A stretch of 40,067 bases of DNA, from contig JAGYOG010000024.1 of NCBI GenBank assembly GCA_018399495.1, forward strand, positions 1 to 40,067, written 5' to 3'. Shown in pieces: positions 17,241 through 26,899 of the stretch. The DNA comes from Sphaerochaeta sp. (GTDB lineage: Bacteria > Spirochaetota > Spirochaetia > Sphaerochaetales > Sphaerochaetaceae). The stretch's first letter is position 1. Every line of letters begins with the position of its first letter. Under the pieces are notes generated by a model. That model searched no databases and was not told the origin of the DNA. It saw nothing but the letters and a program-made list of their open reading frames with translations. The position numbers and the translations under genes were made by a program.

Positions 17241-17372
17241 GGTTATGCGCTCTCTCATAGTAGTATTTTCGATGTCATCATCGAATATTTCATCGTACAT
17301 AAGCACTACAAGATCCTTGAGATAAACGAAGTACTCTTCTCCTACAACAAACCACTGCTCGGTTCCCAGTAA
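17241..17372 (+). pseudogene. Macro-HTH protein, C-terminal fragment (copy 2)
   Basis: The fragment encodes the last 43 residues of the macro-HTH protein (GYALSHSSIFDVIIEYF through PLLGSQ) with few changes, ending at TAA 17370. Everything upstream is absent, replaced by the IS256 relic. Confidence 0.8.
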
Positions 17373-17438
17373 TTGTCGCGCTAAAGGCGACCTTCCTCTC
17401 TCTTCTTCACACTATCAATACGTATAGATCAATAGGGG

Positions 17439-17731
17439 ATGGAGAATATAAGCAGGGAGTACTCCAGGGAGAAGGTTCGAGAGATGATCGAAGCGGAAGC
17501 TATGGTTGGGAAGTTCATCTACCTTGGGGCAAACATCGATGCGGAAGTCGCAGCAGAGGAAGTCGGATTCCCTCTGAGCGTGCCCCAGGACTTCCTGGCG
17601 AGACAAAGAAAGGAATCAATCTTAACTTCGAGGTAATGAGTGAGACGGTACACTACCGCTCCTCTTCTACTATTGCTGAGGATTGGAACAAGAAGATCAA
17701 GAAGGATTTCAAGGAGAGGAAAAGGAGGTAG
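17439..17731 (+). pseudogene. VWA-domain protein, C-terminal fragment (copy 2)
   Basis: It starts within MEN(A)SREY of the VWA domain and reads REYSREKVREMIEAEA, then YLGANIDAEVAAEEVG in frame, and frameshifts near 17580 before the family end KKDFKERKRR, TAG 17729. It shows where copy 1 lost its frame. The MIDAS half is missing, so it cannot be functional. Confidence 0.8.
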
Positions 17732-17872
17732 GGAAGATTTCCTCTCCCAGGATTCATATTCTTTGGGAGATTATTGTGTGTAGTGTCTTGATCGGAGTTT
17801 TACCTAAAACAGATAAAAACTACTCATATGTGAGTTTCTCTATGTAATTTCAGTAAAAACTTCAGTGTTATT

Positions 17873-17888
17873 GTACGACATATCGTAC
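17873..17888. promoter_or_regulatory. Inverted repeat upstream of the ATPase pseudogene
   Basis: GTACGA, spacer CATA, TCGTAC is a perfect 16-base dyad 72 bp before the ATPase start, in the otherwise gene-free stretch 17732-17960. A diverged equivalent lies upstream of the ATPase relic in copy 1. Confidence 0.4.
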
Positions 17889-17960
17889 TTTCACGAAAAA
17901 TAGGGCTATTTGTTTTGTATAGCGTGCTTCTCTATTCTACAATTGAATCAGAGGAAACCC

Positions 17961-19144
17961 ATGTACATACAAAGAACCGAGTATCTTGAAGAAATCCGGT
18001 CGAGAAGTAACCGGGAAACAGATAATCAAAGTGATACTGACAGGAATGCGAAGAGTCGGGAAATCTACCATCCTCAAACAAATACAAGATACCGTATCGC
18101 TACTGGCGTACCGAAAGAACAAATCATCAATTATCAATTTTGAGCTCTTGGAGTATGAATCCATCACCCACTACAAAGCACTCTATGCGTTCATCCAAGA
18201 AAAGATGACCAATGAAGATCGCTACTATATATTTCTTGATGAAGTGCAAGTGGGTGGAAGGGTTTGAGAAGGTTGTCAATTCACTGCATGCAAAAATGCT
18301 GCTGAACCATCACTGGCTCGAATTCCAGTCTCCTATCGGGAGAGTTGGCAGCTCTCCTTACCGGGCGTTTCTATTCGATTGAAATCCTTCACTCTCCTTC
18401 AAGGAGATGTGACTATATCCCAGCCACTACGAGAAGAAAAGTTTATAACCTATATTCGTACAGGAGGACTGCCAGGAGTTCTCCAGTTTCCAGAAGAATC
18501 CTTGGGAAAAACTATCTTTGGATTTGTACCAATCAATTCCTATTACGGGATATTGTACAACGCCATGGAATTAGAAACGTTGAGTTGCTCCGACTTGTTT
18601 CATGCACTATCTCCTTGCTAATATCAGTCAGCGTTTTTCTGCTGTTTCTATCTCAAAATACCTGAAGCATGAACAGCGAAGTGTATCGAGGGAGACTATC
18701 TAACAGTATCTTGAGTATGCAAAACAAGCATTCCTCATCCATGGGGTCCCCCGTTATGACATCAAGGGAAAAGATGTCTTTAAAACCAATGAGAAATACT
18801 TCGTGAATGACCTGGGAATCAGGGGACTATTCTTTGATAATGAACAGGATATTTTACAGTCACTGGAGAATATTGTATACCTGCATCTTCGAAAGAAAGG
18901 GTATGAAATACTCATCGGGGAGATGGAGACAAAGGAGATAGATTTTATTGCTATACGAGGAACCGAGAAAGTCTATATCCAAGTTGCTTATCTTCTTGCT
19001 GAGCCTACTACCATTGAAAGGGAGTTTTCTCCTTTGGAGGCAATTGATGATAATTATCCGAAACTGGTTCTCTCTTTGGATCCAGTTGGACGTTCTCGTA
19101 ATGGTATTCTCCATCAGAATATTATAGATTACCTACTCTCATAA
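17961..19144 (+). pseudogene. AAA+ ATPase with DUF4143-type C-terminus, frameshifted
   Basis: Pieced together across frames this is a P-loop ATPase of the archaeal/bacterial AAA_14-DUF4143 group. Parts are MYIQRTEYLEEI, Walker A GMRRVGKSTIL (near 18045), Walker B YYIFLDEVQ (18223-18250), a sensor-like stretch with LLTGRFYSIEI, YIRTGGLPGVLQF, and a C-terminal 113-codon frame containing TNEKYFVNDLGIRG and the nuclease-like EIDFIAIRGTEKVYIQVAYL. At least five frameshifts separate them. Such proteins are common in mobile regions; their function is unclear. The 3' end overlaps the convergent gene by 6 bp. Confidence 0.8.
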
Positions 19145-19846
19145 CTCAGTACCTTCTGTGCTCCAAGCAGGACAATGCTTCTCTATGAAGGTATTGAGCT
19201 TCTGAAAGCCATCGGCGTCATTTAGATGCCGATTCTTCCAATTATCAATCAACTCCTGCTTAAGCTCCTCGGGATAGTCCTCCATATAGTTCTCAAAGAA
19301 ATCAGAAGTTGACTCTTTCATCAATTGATAAAGTCCCAAGAGTACCCCATGCAGGTAGGCCTGTTCTGCAGCGTACTCGCCTGTTTGGTAAAACAGATCA
19401 ATTTGATGACTGAATGGAAACAGTGCTTCCGTAATGATTTCATCAGCAACATCAAACTCATCACGATACCCACCTCCACGCTGTTTGCCCGATGCATTCC
19501 AACACTCTTCAATGTCGATTCCATCGAGTGCCAGGAATACCGAAGAGGCAACCTGCTCCACCGACACGTCATTGAAAACCATGGCTGAAAGTCTCTCAAT
19601 TTCCTTGGCGATAGCTGTATCCAGCTCCGCCAGTTCGTTTAGAACTTGGCGCGCCTGTGACCCACTGAGTAAATGCCTACGGGGTATGTCGATTTTTTTG
19701 ACTGTATTCTTGTTGGGTATCTTTTCCATGAGTGGTAGTCTTCCTTTTTCCAAGGTTCTCATCAAGAGCGTGAGCCAGAACCACCGTCTTGTCAATATTT
19801 GAATCTGGGAAAACCAGTTTATATCATTACATAGGTTTTTATCCAT
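19139..19846 (-). CDS. Hypothetical acidic protein
   Basis: The family is not recognised. The product of up to 235 residues is acidic and largely helical from about residue 60, with GYRDEFDVADEIITEALFPF and AYLHGVLLGLYQLMKEST. No transmembrane helix or catalytic motif is evident. The first ATG (19846) has no ribosome binding site. An internal ATG at 19729 has AAGGA 12 bases upstream and begins MEKIPNKNT, giving 196 residues, and may be the true start. It is intact between a pseudogene and the divergent DUF2779 gene, which suggests it is still selected. Confidence 0.6.
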   Translation of the reverse strand: MDKNLCNDINWFSQIQILTRRWFWLTLLMRTLEKGRLPLMEKIPNKNTVKKIDIPRRHLLSGSQARQVLNELAELDTAIAKEIERLSAMVFNDVSVEQVASSVFLALDGIDIEECWNASGKQRGGGYRDEFDVADEIITEALFPFSHQIDLFYQTGEYAAEQAYLHGVLLGLYQLMKESTSDFFENYMEDYPEELKQELIDNWKNRHLNDADGFQKLNTFIEKHCPAWSTEGTEL

Positions 19847-19900
19847 CAGTAACTCGAATGCTGTATACTACTCAGTGACAATCATCTGGAGAGGAAGAGA

Positions 19901-21877
19901 ATGGCAAAAGAAAGGTATCTGACGAAATCCCGATTCAAGCTGGCAACTGAATGCCCAACAAAACTCTTCTATACAGGGAAAGCGTGCTATGCAAACCAGA
20001 ACCTTGATGACAGCTTTCTGCTTGCTCTTGCAGATGGGGGATTTCAGGTTGGGGAGCTCGCAAAATGCTATTTCCCTGGTGGCCATGAGATCAAGACACT
20101 GGACTATGAGAAAGCTCTTCGTGAAACCAATAATCTCCTTCAGTCCGATAGTGTCATACTCTATGAAGCGGCCATTGCATCAGGAAACCTGTTTATCCGC
20201 GCCGACATCTTGGTCAAAGAAAGAGATCAAATCAAGCTTTATGAGGTGAAGGCAAAATCATTCGATCCACGGGAAGCACATCCTTTTGCCAACCGAGACG
20301 GAACGATCAGGGCAACATGGAAGCCGTATCTCTATGATGTTGCATTTCAGAAGTATGTACTTTCCACCGCTTTCCAGCACTATAAGATATCAGCACATCT
20401 TATGATGGCTGACAAATCTGCTGTTTGCCCAACCGATGGATTAAACCAGAAGTTCCGGCTGATCCATGATTCCAAAGGAAGAAAGGGTGTCACCATAGCA
20501 AATACCCTTACCAAGAATGACCTAACACCCCCGATTCTCTGTAAAGTGAATGTGGACAGTGAATGCGAGAGAATCTTTCAGACGCTTCATGAGGTCAACA
20601 ACACCTCCCTGCAGTTTTCCCAATATGTTGAGTTCTTGGCAGATTCCTATAGTACCGATACAAAAATCACCTCTCCCATTGCATCGAAATGCGCTACATG
20701 TGAGTTCTACAAAACAGATAACAATGAACAATTAGGGCTCAAGAGCGGCAAGCGAGAATGCTGGAAAGAGGCTCTGGGATGGAGCGATGAAGATTTTGCA
20801 TGCCAGACAGTCTTGGATGTCTGGAGTTTCAGGGGAAAGGATACACTGATCGAAGATGGCATCATCAAGATGGATGACATCAGTGAGAGTGTTATTCATC
20901 CAAAACCCGATACAAAACCAGGAATCTCAGCGAGTGAACGACAATGGCTGCAGATTCAGAAATACAAAACAAGAGACGATTCTCCTTGGCTTGATCGAGA
21001 GAACCTAATGAAGGAAATGGAGAGCTGGGTTTTCCCACTTCACTTCATCGACTTCGAGACTACCATGGCTGCTATCCCATTCAATGCAGGTCTCCACCCC
21101 TATGAAGGAATTGCCTTTCAGTTTTCCCATCATATCGTCCGTTGTGATGGTCGTGTGGAACACGCTGGAGAGTATCTGAACACAGAGCGAGGGGTATTCC
21201 CTAATTACGAGTTCATACGGGCATTGAAAGAACAACTGGAACATGACCAGGGAAGTGTTTTTCGCTACTCCAATCACGAAAATACATTCCTCAATTTGAT
21301 CTATCAGCAACTCACCTCTGATACAGGAGACATTCCTGACAGAGCGCAACTCCAGAGCTTCATCAAGACCATCACCCATGCAACAGGCAAATCCTCTGAG
21401 AGGTGGAGAGGAGAAAGAGATATGGTTGATCTGTGGGAAGTTGTGAAACGCTACTACTATGATCCGACCACAAAGGGGTCCAATTCCATCAAACAGGTAC
21501 TCCCGGCAATTCTGAACAGTTCAATGTTGTTGCAAGAGAAATACTCAAAGCCAATCTATGGGGCGAAGGGGGGGATCAAGAGTACAAACTTCAAGGACTG
21601 GCAATGGGTCAAGATCAAGGATGGAAAGGTGAAGGACCCCTACAAGCTGCTACCAAAGATGTTCCAGGACATCTCGGATAAAGACCTTGAAATTTTGAGC
21701 AGTGATGATGAGCTCAGGGAAGGTGGTGCGGCACTCACAGCATATGCAAGGATGCAGTTTGAGGAGATGTCAGACTACGAACGTAGCGAAATACAGAAGG
21801 CCCTTCTCAAATACTGTGAATTGGATACGATGGCGATGGTGATGATCTGGGAAGGATTGAAAGACCTCTGCCGCTAG
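19901..21877 (+). CDS. DUF2779 protein: Fe-S PD-(D/E)XK nuclease with exonuclease-like domain
   Basis: This 658-residue protein combines a RecB/Cas4-like nuclease and a DEDD exonuclease-like DUF2779 domain. Nuclease motifs are D102 in IRADIL and E115-x-K117 in YEVKAK. C18 (TECPTK) together with C264, C267 and C287 has the AddB/Cas4 spacing of one distant cysteine plus a trio, so a [4Fe-4S] cluster is likely. The DUF2779 part has D384 and E386 in HFIDFETT, an acidic middle motif region, and D642 in CELDTMAM. A degradative DNA or RNA function follows from the folds; the biological role is unknown. The start has GAGGAAG just upstream. It ends 3 bp from the convergent HipA relic. Confidence 0.8.
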   Translation: MAKERYLTKSRFKLATECPTKLFYTGKACYANQNLDDSFLLALADGGFQVGELAKCYFPGGHEIKTLDYEKALRETNNLLQSDSVILYEAAIASGNLFIRADILVKERDQIKLYEVKAKSFDPREAHPFANRDGTIRATWKPYLYDVAFQKYVLSTAFQHYKISAHLMMADKSAVCPTDGLNQKFRLIHDSKGRKGVTIANTLTKNDLTPPILCKVNVDSECERIFQTLHEVNNTSLQFSQYVEFLADSYSTDTKITSPIASKCATCEFYKTDNNEQLGLKSGKRECWKEALGWSDEDFACQTVLDVWSFRGKDTLIEDGIIKMDDISESVIHPKPDTKPGISASERQWLQIQKYKTRDDSPWLDRENLMKEMESWVFPLHFIDFETTMAAIPFNAGLHPYEGIAFQFSHHIVRCDGRVEHAGEYLNTERGVFPNYEFIRALKEQLEHDQGSVFRYSNHENTFLNLIYQQLTSDTGDIPDRAQLQSFIKTITHATGKSSERWRGERDMVDLWEVVKRYYYDPTTKGSNSIKQVLPAILNSSMLLQEKYSKPIYGAKGGIKSTNFKDWQWVKIKDGKVKDPYKLLPKMFQDISDKDLEILSSDDELREGGAALTAYARMQFEEMSDYERSEIQKALLKYCELDTMAMVMIWEGLKDLCR

Positions 21878-21880
21878 GAT

Positions 21881-22350
21881 TTACTGACTGATCTGTTTTG
21901 CAATATGAGTGATATTCTCATTGCTCACGCCATACTGCCTTGCAAGCGTATTCCACGCAGAGAGCGCTGAACGAGTTTGGTCAATGATTGAGGTAATCTG
22001 CTGCTTTGAGAGCTTGGCATTAAGACCCAACCTGAGAAGATGCTCTACATCAGGATACCTTCCTTCCCCCATGACCATGGTACTTTGCTCCCCTCGGGGG
22101 CCGGAGGAGAAGGTAAGGTCATAGGCCGGAGAGAGTGTCCACTTCCCGTTTGCATCCATGAGGAAGCTAAAGTTTTTCGCGTGGTCATCACGATTATGCA
22201 CTGTTGAGAATCTTCACCTCAGCTGCAATGGTAATGATAATTAAGAAATCTCAAGACCTTATTCTAAGGAAAGAGACTTCATATGTGAATTAGTTACGGT
22301 GATTATGCAATACAAGACGACCATCGGATAAAGTCTTCACAGGTGTGTAG
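21881..22350 (-). pseudogene. HipA-type toxin kinase, internally deleted
   Basis: The last 106 codons keep the HipA kinase C-lobe: the catalytic-loop-like NRDDHAKNFSFLMD, then TLSPAYDLTFSSGPRGE, then a helical end. Upstream, near 22275-22350, a short stretch reads YTPVKTLSDGRLV, which resembles a HipA N-terminus. Most of the gene between (about 250 codons) is missing, and stops interrupt the joint. HipA proteins are Ser/Thr kinases that phosphorylate translation factors; this copy is dead as a toxin. Confidence 0.7.
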
Positions 22351-22374
22351 TGTATCACTTCTCTTTATTCTTCC

Positions 22375-22719
22375 CTTTCGCTTTGATGCTCTCTCCAATG
22401 CATGATTTTACCAATTAGAGAATGAAGTTTGTGAAACCTTAGTGGCTTCAACCATAGCTTCCAACATACCCAGCACCATCATAAGCTTCAAGAGCGATTC
22501 AGGATATAAGGCCCTGTTCAAACTTAAGGTTGTACAGCGGTACTCCCGAGCGAACTGACAACCTCTGGTCAAGTTCTCTTGCACCTGGTGCCTTTTCCTA
22601 GCTCTGTGCAATCTTTTTCTGGGGCTATTGATGGACTTTATAAGTGCTATCATAGTATTAATTATTCTCATATTTTGGACCTTTAGTACATGGTATTGTA
22701 GTAGTTGTGGTACTTGCAA
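22375..22719 (-). pseudogene. HipB-like HTH antitoxin, decayed
   Basis: Across two frames the minus strand gives ARELDQRLSVRSGVPLYN, LKFEQGLIS and then ESLLKLMMVLGMLEAMVEAT. This is the typical XRE helix-turn-helix plus LES-LLKL-LG tail of HipB-like antitoxins. Its place directly upstream of the HipA relic supports this. One frameshift near 22520 and a stop break it. Confidence 0.6.
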
Positions 22720-23273
22720 ATCAATAGATTGGGAGTAACACTTAAGAAAATATTTTTGATTTGTGAGAGGGCCATTGGGGAGGCTGGAAGCGAACGTATG
22801 GCACTAGAACGGGGAAGGCCAGAGGGAAGATATCAAGACCTCCATCATCAATCAGGAATACAGAGCCTGTCCATTCTATGCCCATGGTGATGCACTGGCT
22901 CCCTCAAGGATTTTCGGTTGATGCAGAGACTGGGGGACAGATGACATTTCCTGATGCTGGGCGTCGATTGAGGAGCAAATCAGGGGCGCAGCAACTGGAG
23001 AGCAGGGGCTGTAGAGGTTTGAGGACGCTATCACGGTTGATTATGAGCCAATCTAAAATTTACTGAAAGATGATAAAAATACAAAATTTCTATTCATTTG
23101 AAGGTCAGTCTCTAGACATGTATTTCAAATGTGTTTTAATAGATATAAATAGTTGCCATATTGATTTGTATTAGTACGATCGACGAATTTAATACTACTA
23201 TCATAATCTCGGCCTTTTACGGTTGGCTAAAATCAGTAAATCATGGCTCTTCAGATAAAACAAATGGAGGATT
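22720..23273. other. Gene-free stretch with unidentified coding remnants
   Basis: Short open frames of about 60 codons occur on the plus strand, including pieces reading IKTSIINQEYRACPFYAHGD and DAITVDYEPI in changing frames. They look like an eroded gene, but no family is recognised. The last 170 bases are AT-rich with no gene. Confidence 0.35.
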
Positions 23274-24430
23274 ATGTCTAAGTTTATCAAACTGCCAACA
23301 GGAAAAGTGATAAGAATATTGACTAAGAGAGGCTTTAATACTCATAGGGAGAAAACTATTGTCACATTAAAGGAAGAATTCCCAGATGTAACAAACCCCT
23401 AGAAAAGATTTAGCAAGATTGGAAGGAAACAAATTGCAAAGAAGTTTGGGAGATTCAATCTAAACAGTATTGATTATATGGTTAACCCTTATAAAAGAAA
23501 AACTCTTCTGGGATGACATATCGTTGGTGCTATCATGAAAGAAATATCATGAATTCTTTGAACAGATAATAATTAGCCTTGATCGAGTTTCTGATATATA
23601 TAAATCTAGAGCAACCGAGCTAAAAGATAAATTAATGGAAAAATATAAATTTAATGACAAGGTGGTAAAAATCTGGACTATCTCGCATGATCCAAAGAAA
23701 AACACTAAATTATCATTTATATAGATTTATAATGAAAGAAGAATCCAGTACTTACAGTTTTAGAGAATATCAATAGAATTGATGAGCGGTATCCATGAGG
23801 TCAAAACAATGACAATTTACACCTGTTGAGTGGCAATCTTTTTCATTGAAGAAGAATATCGAGCAGATTAAAAATAAGCTTAATACTTCAAATGGTTTTG
23901 AAATTAGCTTCATTTGGGAACTAATCCTAGTTGTCTTTAGCATCGGCCATACATCCAACTATAGGGACGTTCTTGGAGTTGAAAATTTTCTCTTTGGCAG
24001 AAAGTTATTTATGGGGCTACAGCATTACCAGTAATAATCTTCATCCTTGCTTTCTTTATTAAGAAGCTAAGAAAGAAAATAAAAGTAAATTTGAAATTCC
24101 TGCACGAGCTTTCATAGACAGTTTTGATAATGAAATCTGCTATAATGCCTACATTGCTGAATCTTTTTACTCATGCTTGTGCATACTCCAAATGATGATG
24201 GGTGCCCTTTGGCTGGTCAATTATCAGATGAAGCTCGCCAATTTTATTATATTGAAACAAGTTAATTATTTTTCGAAAGCAGTTCAATTCTTTGTTGCCA
24301 ATCGACTACATTCAAGATAAGGTTTTATCAAATGACACTAATAAGATAATTGGCAAAAGAATGATTGCAAGGGCTAGATATGAAAATGTCAAAACAGTTA
24401 TTGGCAAGATTGGTAGCTATCTTAAGTGAT
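23274..24430 (+). pseudogene. Unidentified AT-rich gene(s) with membrane segments, decayed
   Basis: Broken frames include MSKFIKLPTGKVIRILTKRG, a helical piece FEQIIISLDRVSDIYKSRAT, a hydrophobic stretch SFIWELILVVFSIGHTSNYR, and (after frameshift) TALPVIIFILAFFIKKL. Then come SFDNEICYNAYIAESFY and a basic end KRMIARARYENVKTVIG. The order suggests a two-helix membrane protein followed by a cytoplasmic domain, perhaps preceded by a smaller gene. Base composition is clearly more AT-rich than the core genes. No family is recognised. Confidence 0.4.
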
Positions 24431-24689
24431 AACGTAAATATTATTACTGATCTTTCTCTAGAATGCCTCCATTATTAAATCCTAATAATAGAATTGCAGG
24501 AGAACTTGAGCAACTTGCCTTTAGAATTCAAATTTCTTGTTCGAACAATCAATATTCGTGAAGAAATACAATTATTTCTCGTTACCGCAACAAATACCGA
24601 CTTATTGATATTCCTGACTGTACCTATGAACACTGTGGACTGGCCTGACAACGGATCGCTTGACTATCTGGGCCGACGAGAATCGGTAA
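24431..24689. other. Short gene-free stretch
   Basis: No gene can be supported. A 68-codon plus-strand frame has a plausible AGGAG but no family resemblance and lies between two pseudogenes. Confidence 0.4.
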
Positions 24690-26873
24690 AAACAAGGTAA
24701 TGACCCGCTTGCGAAGGCGATTACTTCCTAAATGGGAGGTGGGATGAAGACCATTCATCAGAAATCCGAAGCACCCCGTTGGGAGGCTTGTGCATACGTA
24801 CTGCACAGGGACTAATGAATTCTCAGACAACAACCCAATCAACTCGGTGAAACTTACAACATCGCAGGGATACTCGCCTTCGACACTTTCATCAATGGTT
24901 ATCATGGGAATCTTATTACACCTTCATTCCTCTTCCCTCCCGGCCACCAACAAGGACTCTCTTTTTCTTTCTCCATACCCAGCTATTCTGGTCTTCAGGA
25001 AGTGAGCAAGCTCTTTATTATACAATAGACACATAGCCTTTTCATCCCCGGCTCATGAGTGTGCGATAGGGTATTACGTATAATGATGTCGCATGTTTTC
25101 ATTGCCTCCCTGATCACCCTTCTGATAGGTCCTCTCAATCCTTTCAGGGATTGGTCGGTTCTTGCCCGCTTGAGTAATCAGAGATGACATTCCCCATCTC
25201 AAAGCGGGAGGTCATCCCCTATGATCACCCTGACATAGTTGAATTCAAGTCCCTGGGTGGTATGTATGCAGCCAACTTGGTTGATCGGACCCTTTGAAAT
25301 TGCATAAGTACCATCACTGATGAGGTTCCAGTGCTTATGAAAAAGTCATCAATGTAATATCTGAACTGAATCTGGATTGTTCTTACCACCCAATCCCCAA
25401 CACGTACCCTGCTACAATCCTGGCTTTATCATCTTCCCCATTTTTCTCTTCAATAAGCCTACGCAGTTCATTAGGATCATCCACGACCCGGAAGTCATAA
25501 TCAATGCCTTCCAAGGTGGGATTGGCTGTCTCTTCCCAACTTCAGTACTCCATCAAGCCAGGAAAGATACCCAAGGTCAGAACCATTGCAACGGAACTGT
25601 GAGAAAGCCTCCCTCTGCACCTCTGCATTGAATGCTCTGGCCCAAGAAAGAATTTGAGCTCTGTCCCTATAATCCTGTGCAGTCACTCGCTGGTCTTCAT
25701 CAATGAAGAACACGCTGCACCTGCTTGCGTTGATGATCTCCTTGATCTGATCTTCACCGGTAACCTTTGGTCCCTTTTCGCTGTGACCTGGTTTATTGAG
25801 TCGGTGTGCTCATCAACAATGAGGGTGCCGAAGTCATTGGTATCTGCATCAACAAAATGCCGTGGAACCTTTTTAAATAAGCTGATATTATTTCTCTTGA
25901 ACGCACCAGAGCGAAGCTTTTCTGGCCTCAAACACCTTCTCGAGCACTGTTCTTTGTAACATAGGTGCACAACTGATCATCATTGATCAACTGCACAAGA
26001 AGATTGATGGCAACTACTGTCTTACCTGTTCCTGGTCCCCTTGTACAATGAAACCCGTTTCTTCCCATCCTCTTTACTTCTCTCCGAGCAAAGCGAGAGC
26101 ATCTGCCTGTGACTATCTTTGCTCGTCTATGAGAATGAACTCCCTTTCCCTCTCAGCATTGCAGAGAGAGCGTCTTGCAGGCTCTTGGAGGGTCGTATCA
26201 CACCATTATCGATATAGTACAAGGTTTGCTTTGCATCCCTGTATGGATGTACTTTGATAAACTTCCTGAGCTTCTTGACATCACTACGGTAAAATACTGG
26301 TGATTCATCAAGAAGGCTTTGGAAGTAGTGTTGCTCAATGGGGTCATCTTCGGGAGGTACATAGTTATGCAAATACGCACAACTTTCCAAGTGGATCGGT
26401 ATTTCATGTACATTTGCGTTGAAATTGAGAGCAAGTGAGCGTATGACCATGCTTGCAGGGAGGGATGCGTGTACTACCCGTTGTCCATGGGAGAAGCGAG
26501 TCTGTACGTCGATAATCTCCGCCTCCAGGAGCTGGTCGACATAGGGACTAGGTTCAACCTTGCTCCACCGTTTCAACTCGACAATAACGGCATTGTGCTG
26601 GTTCGCTTTGTCCAATCCTGTAAGGATGAAATCGACTCGTTTGTTGGTGTTGGGTATGCCAAACTCAATAGCTACAATCTCGGAGGAGTCGGGAATCTCA
26701 GAGTCGAGTAATACATTCTGCATGTAATTTGAATGAGTTACGCCAGGATTTCATTCACTTGAACTAACTCTTTGTGAAGCCTGTTCCACATATTCATTTC
26801 AATCTTCTTGGTCGATTGAATTATCCTGGACGTCAGATAAGAATTGTAGCTTATCACCTTCGTATACAAGCAT
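24690..26873 (-). pseudogene. DUF2075 (schlafen group 3-like) ATPase with N-terminal nuclease-like region, decayed
   Basis: The minus strand carries a DUF2075 P-loop protein in pieces. It starts MLVYEGDKLQFLSDVQDN (26873), then SWRNSF and MQNVLLDSEIPDSS, the PD-(D/E)XK-like NKRVDFILTG and VIVELKRW, Walker A GPGTGKTVVAIN (near 26020), and FGTLIVDEHTD. Next are FFIDEDQRVTAQDYRD, SWLDGVLKLG, DYDFRVVDDPNELRRLIEEK and HTTQGLEFNYVRVIIGDDLR. At least five frameshifts separate the pieces. The C-terminal frame (24624-24905) is less certain as part of it. The protein would have been a nucleic-acid ATPase/helicase-like enzyme with a nuclease fold. Confidence 0.75.
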
Positions 26874-26899
26874 CACACTTCCGTGGGCATCACTCTAGT

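Larger units (their letters stand above)
17241..17828 (+). repeat. Direct repeat, copy 2 (internally deleted)
   Basis: This copy matches 14345-14535 and 14903-15297, with the 367 bases between them lost at a junction near 17432-17438. It starts immediately beyond the IS256 relic. Both parts keep strong similarity to copy 1, including the macro stop codon and the hairpin after it. Confidence 0.85.

Noticed and set aside
22705-23066. Two 60-codon plus-strand ORFs as genes
   Set aside because: Short, frame-shifting and without ribosome binding sites; best seen as unidentified debris.
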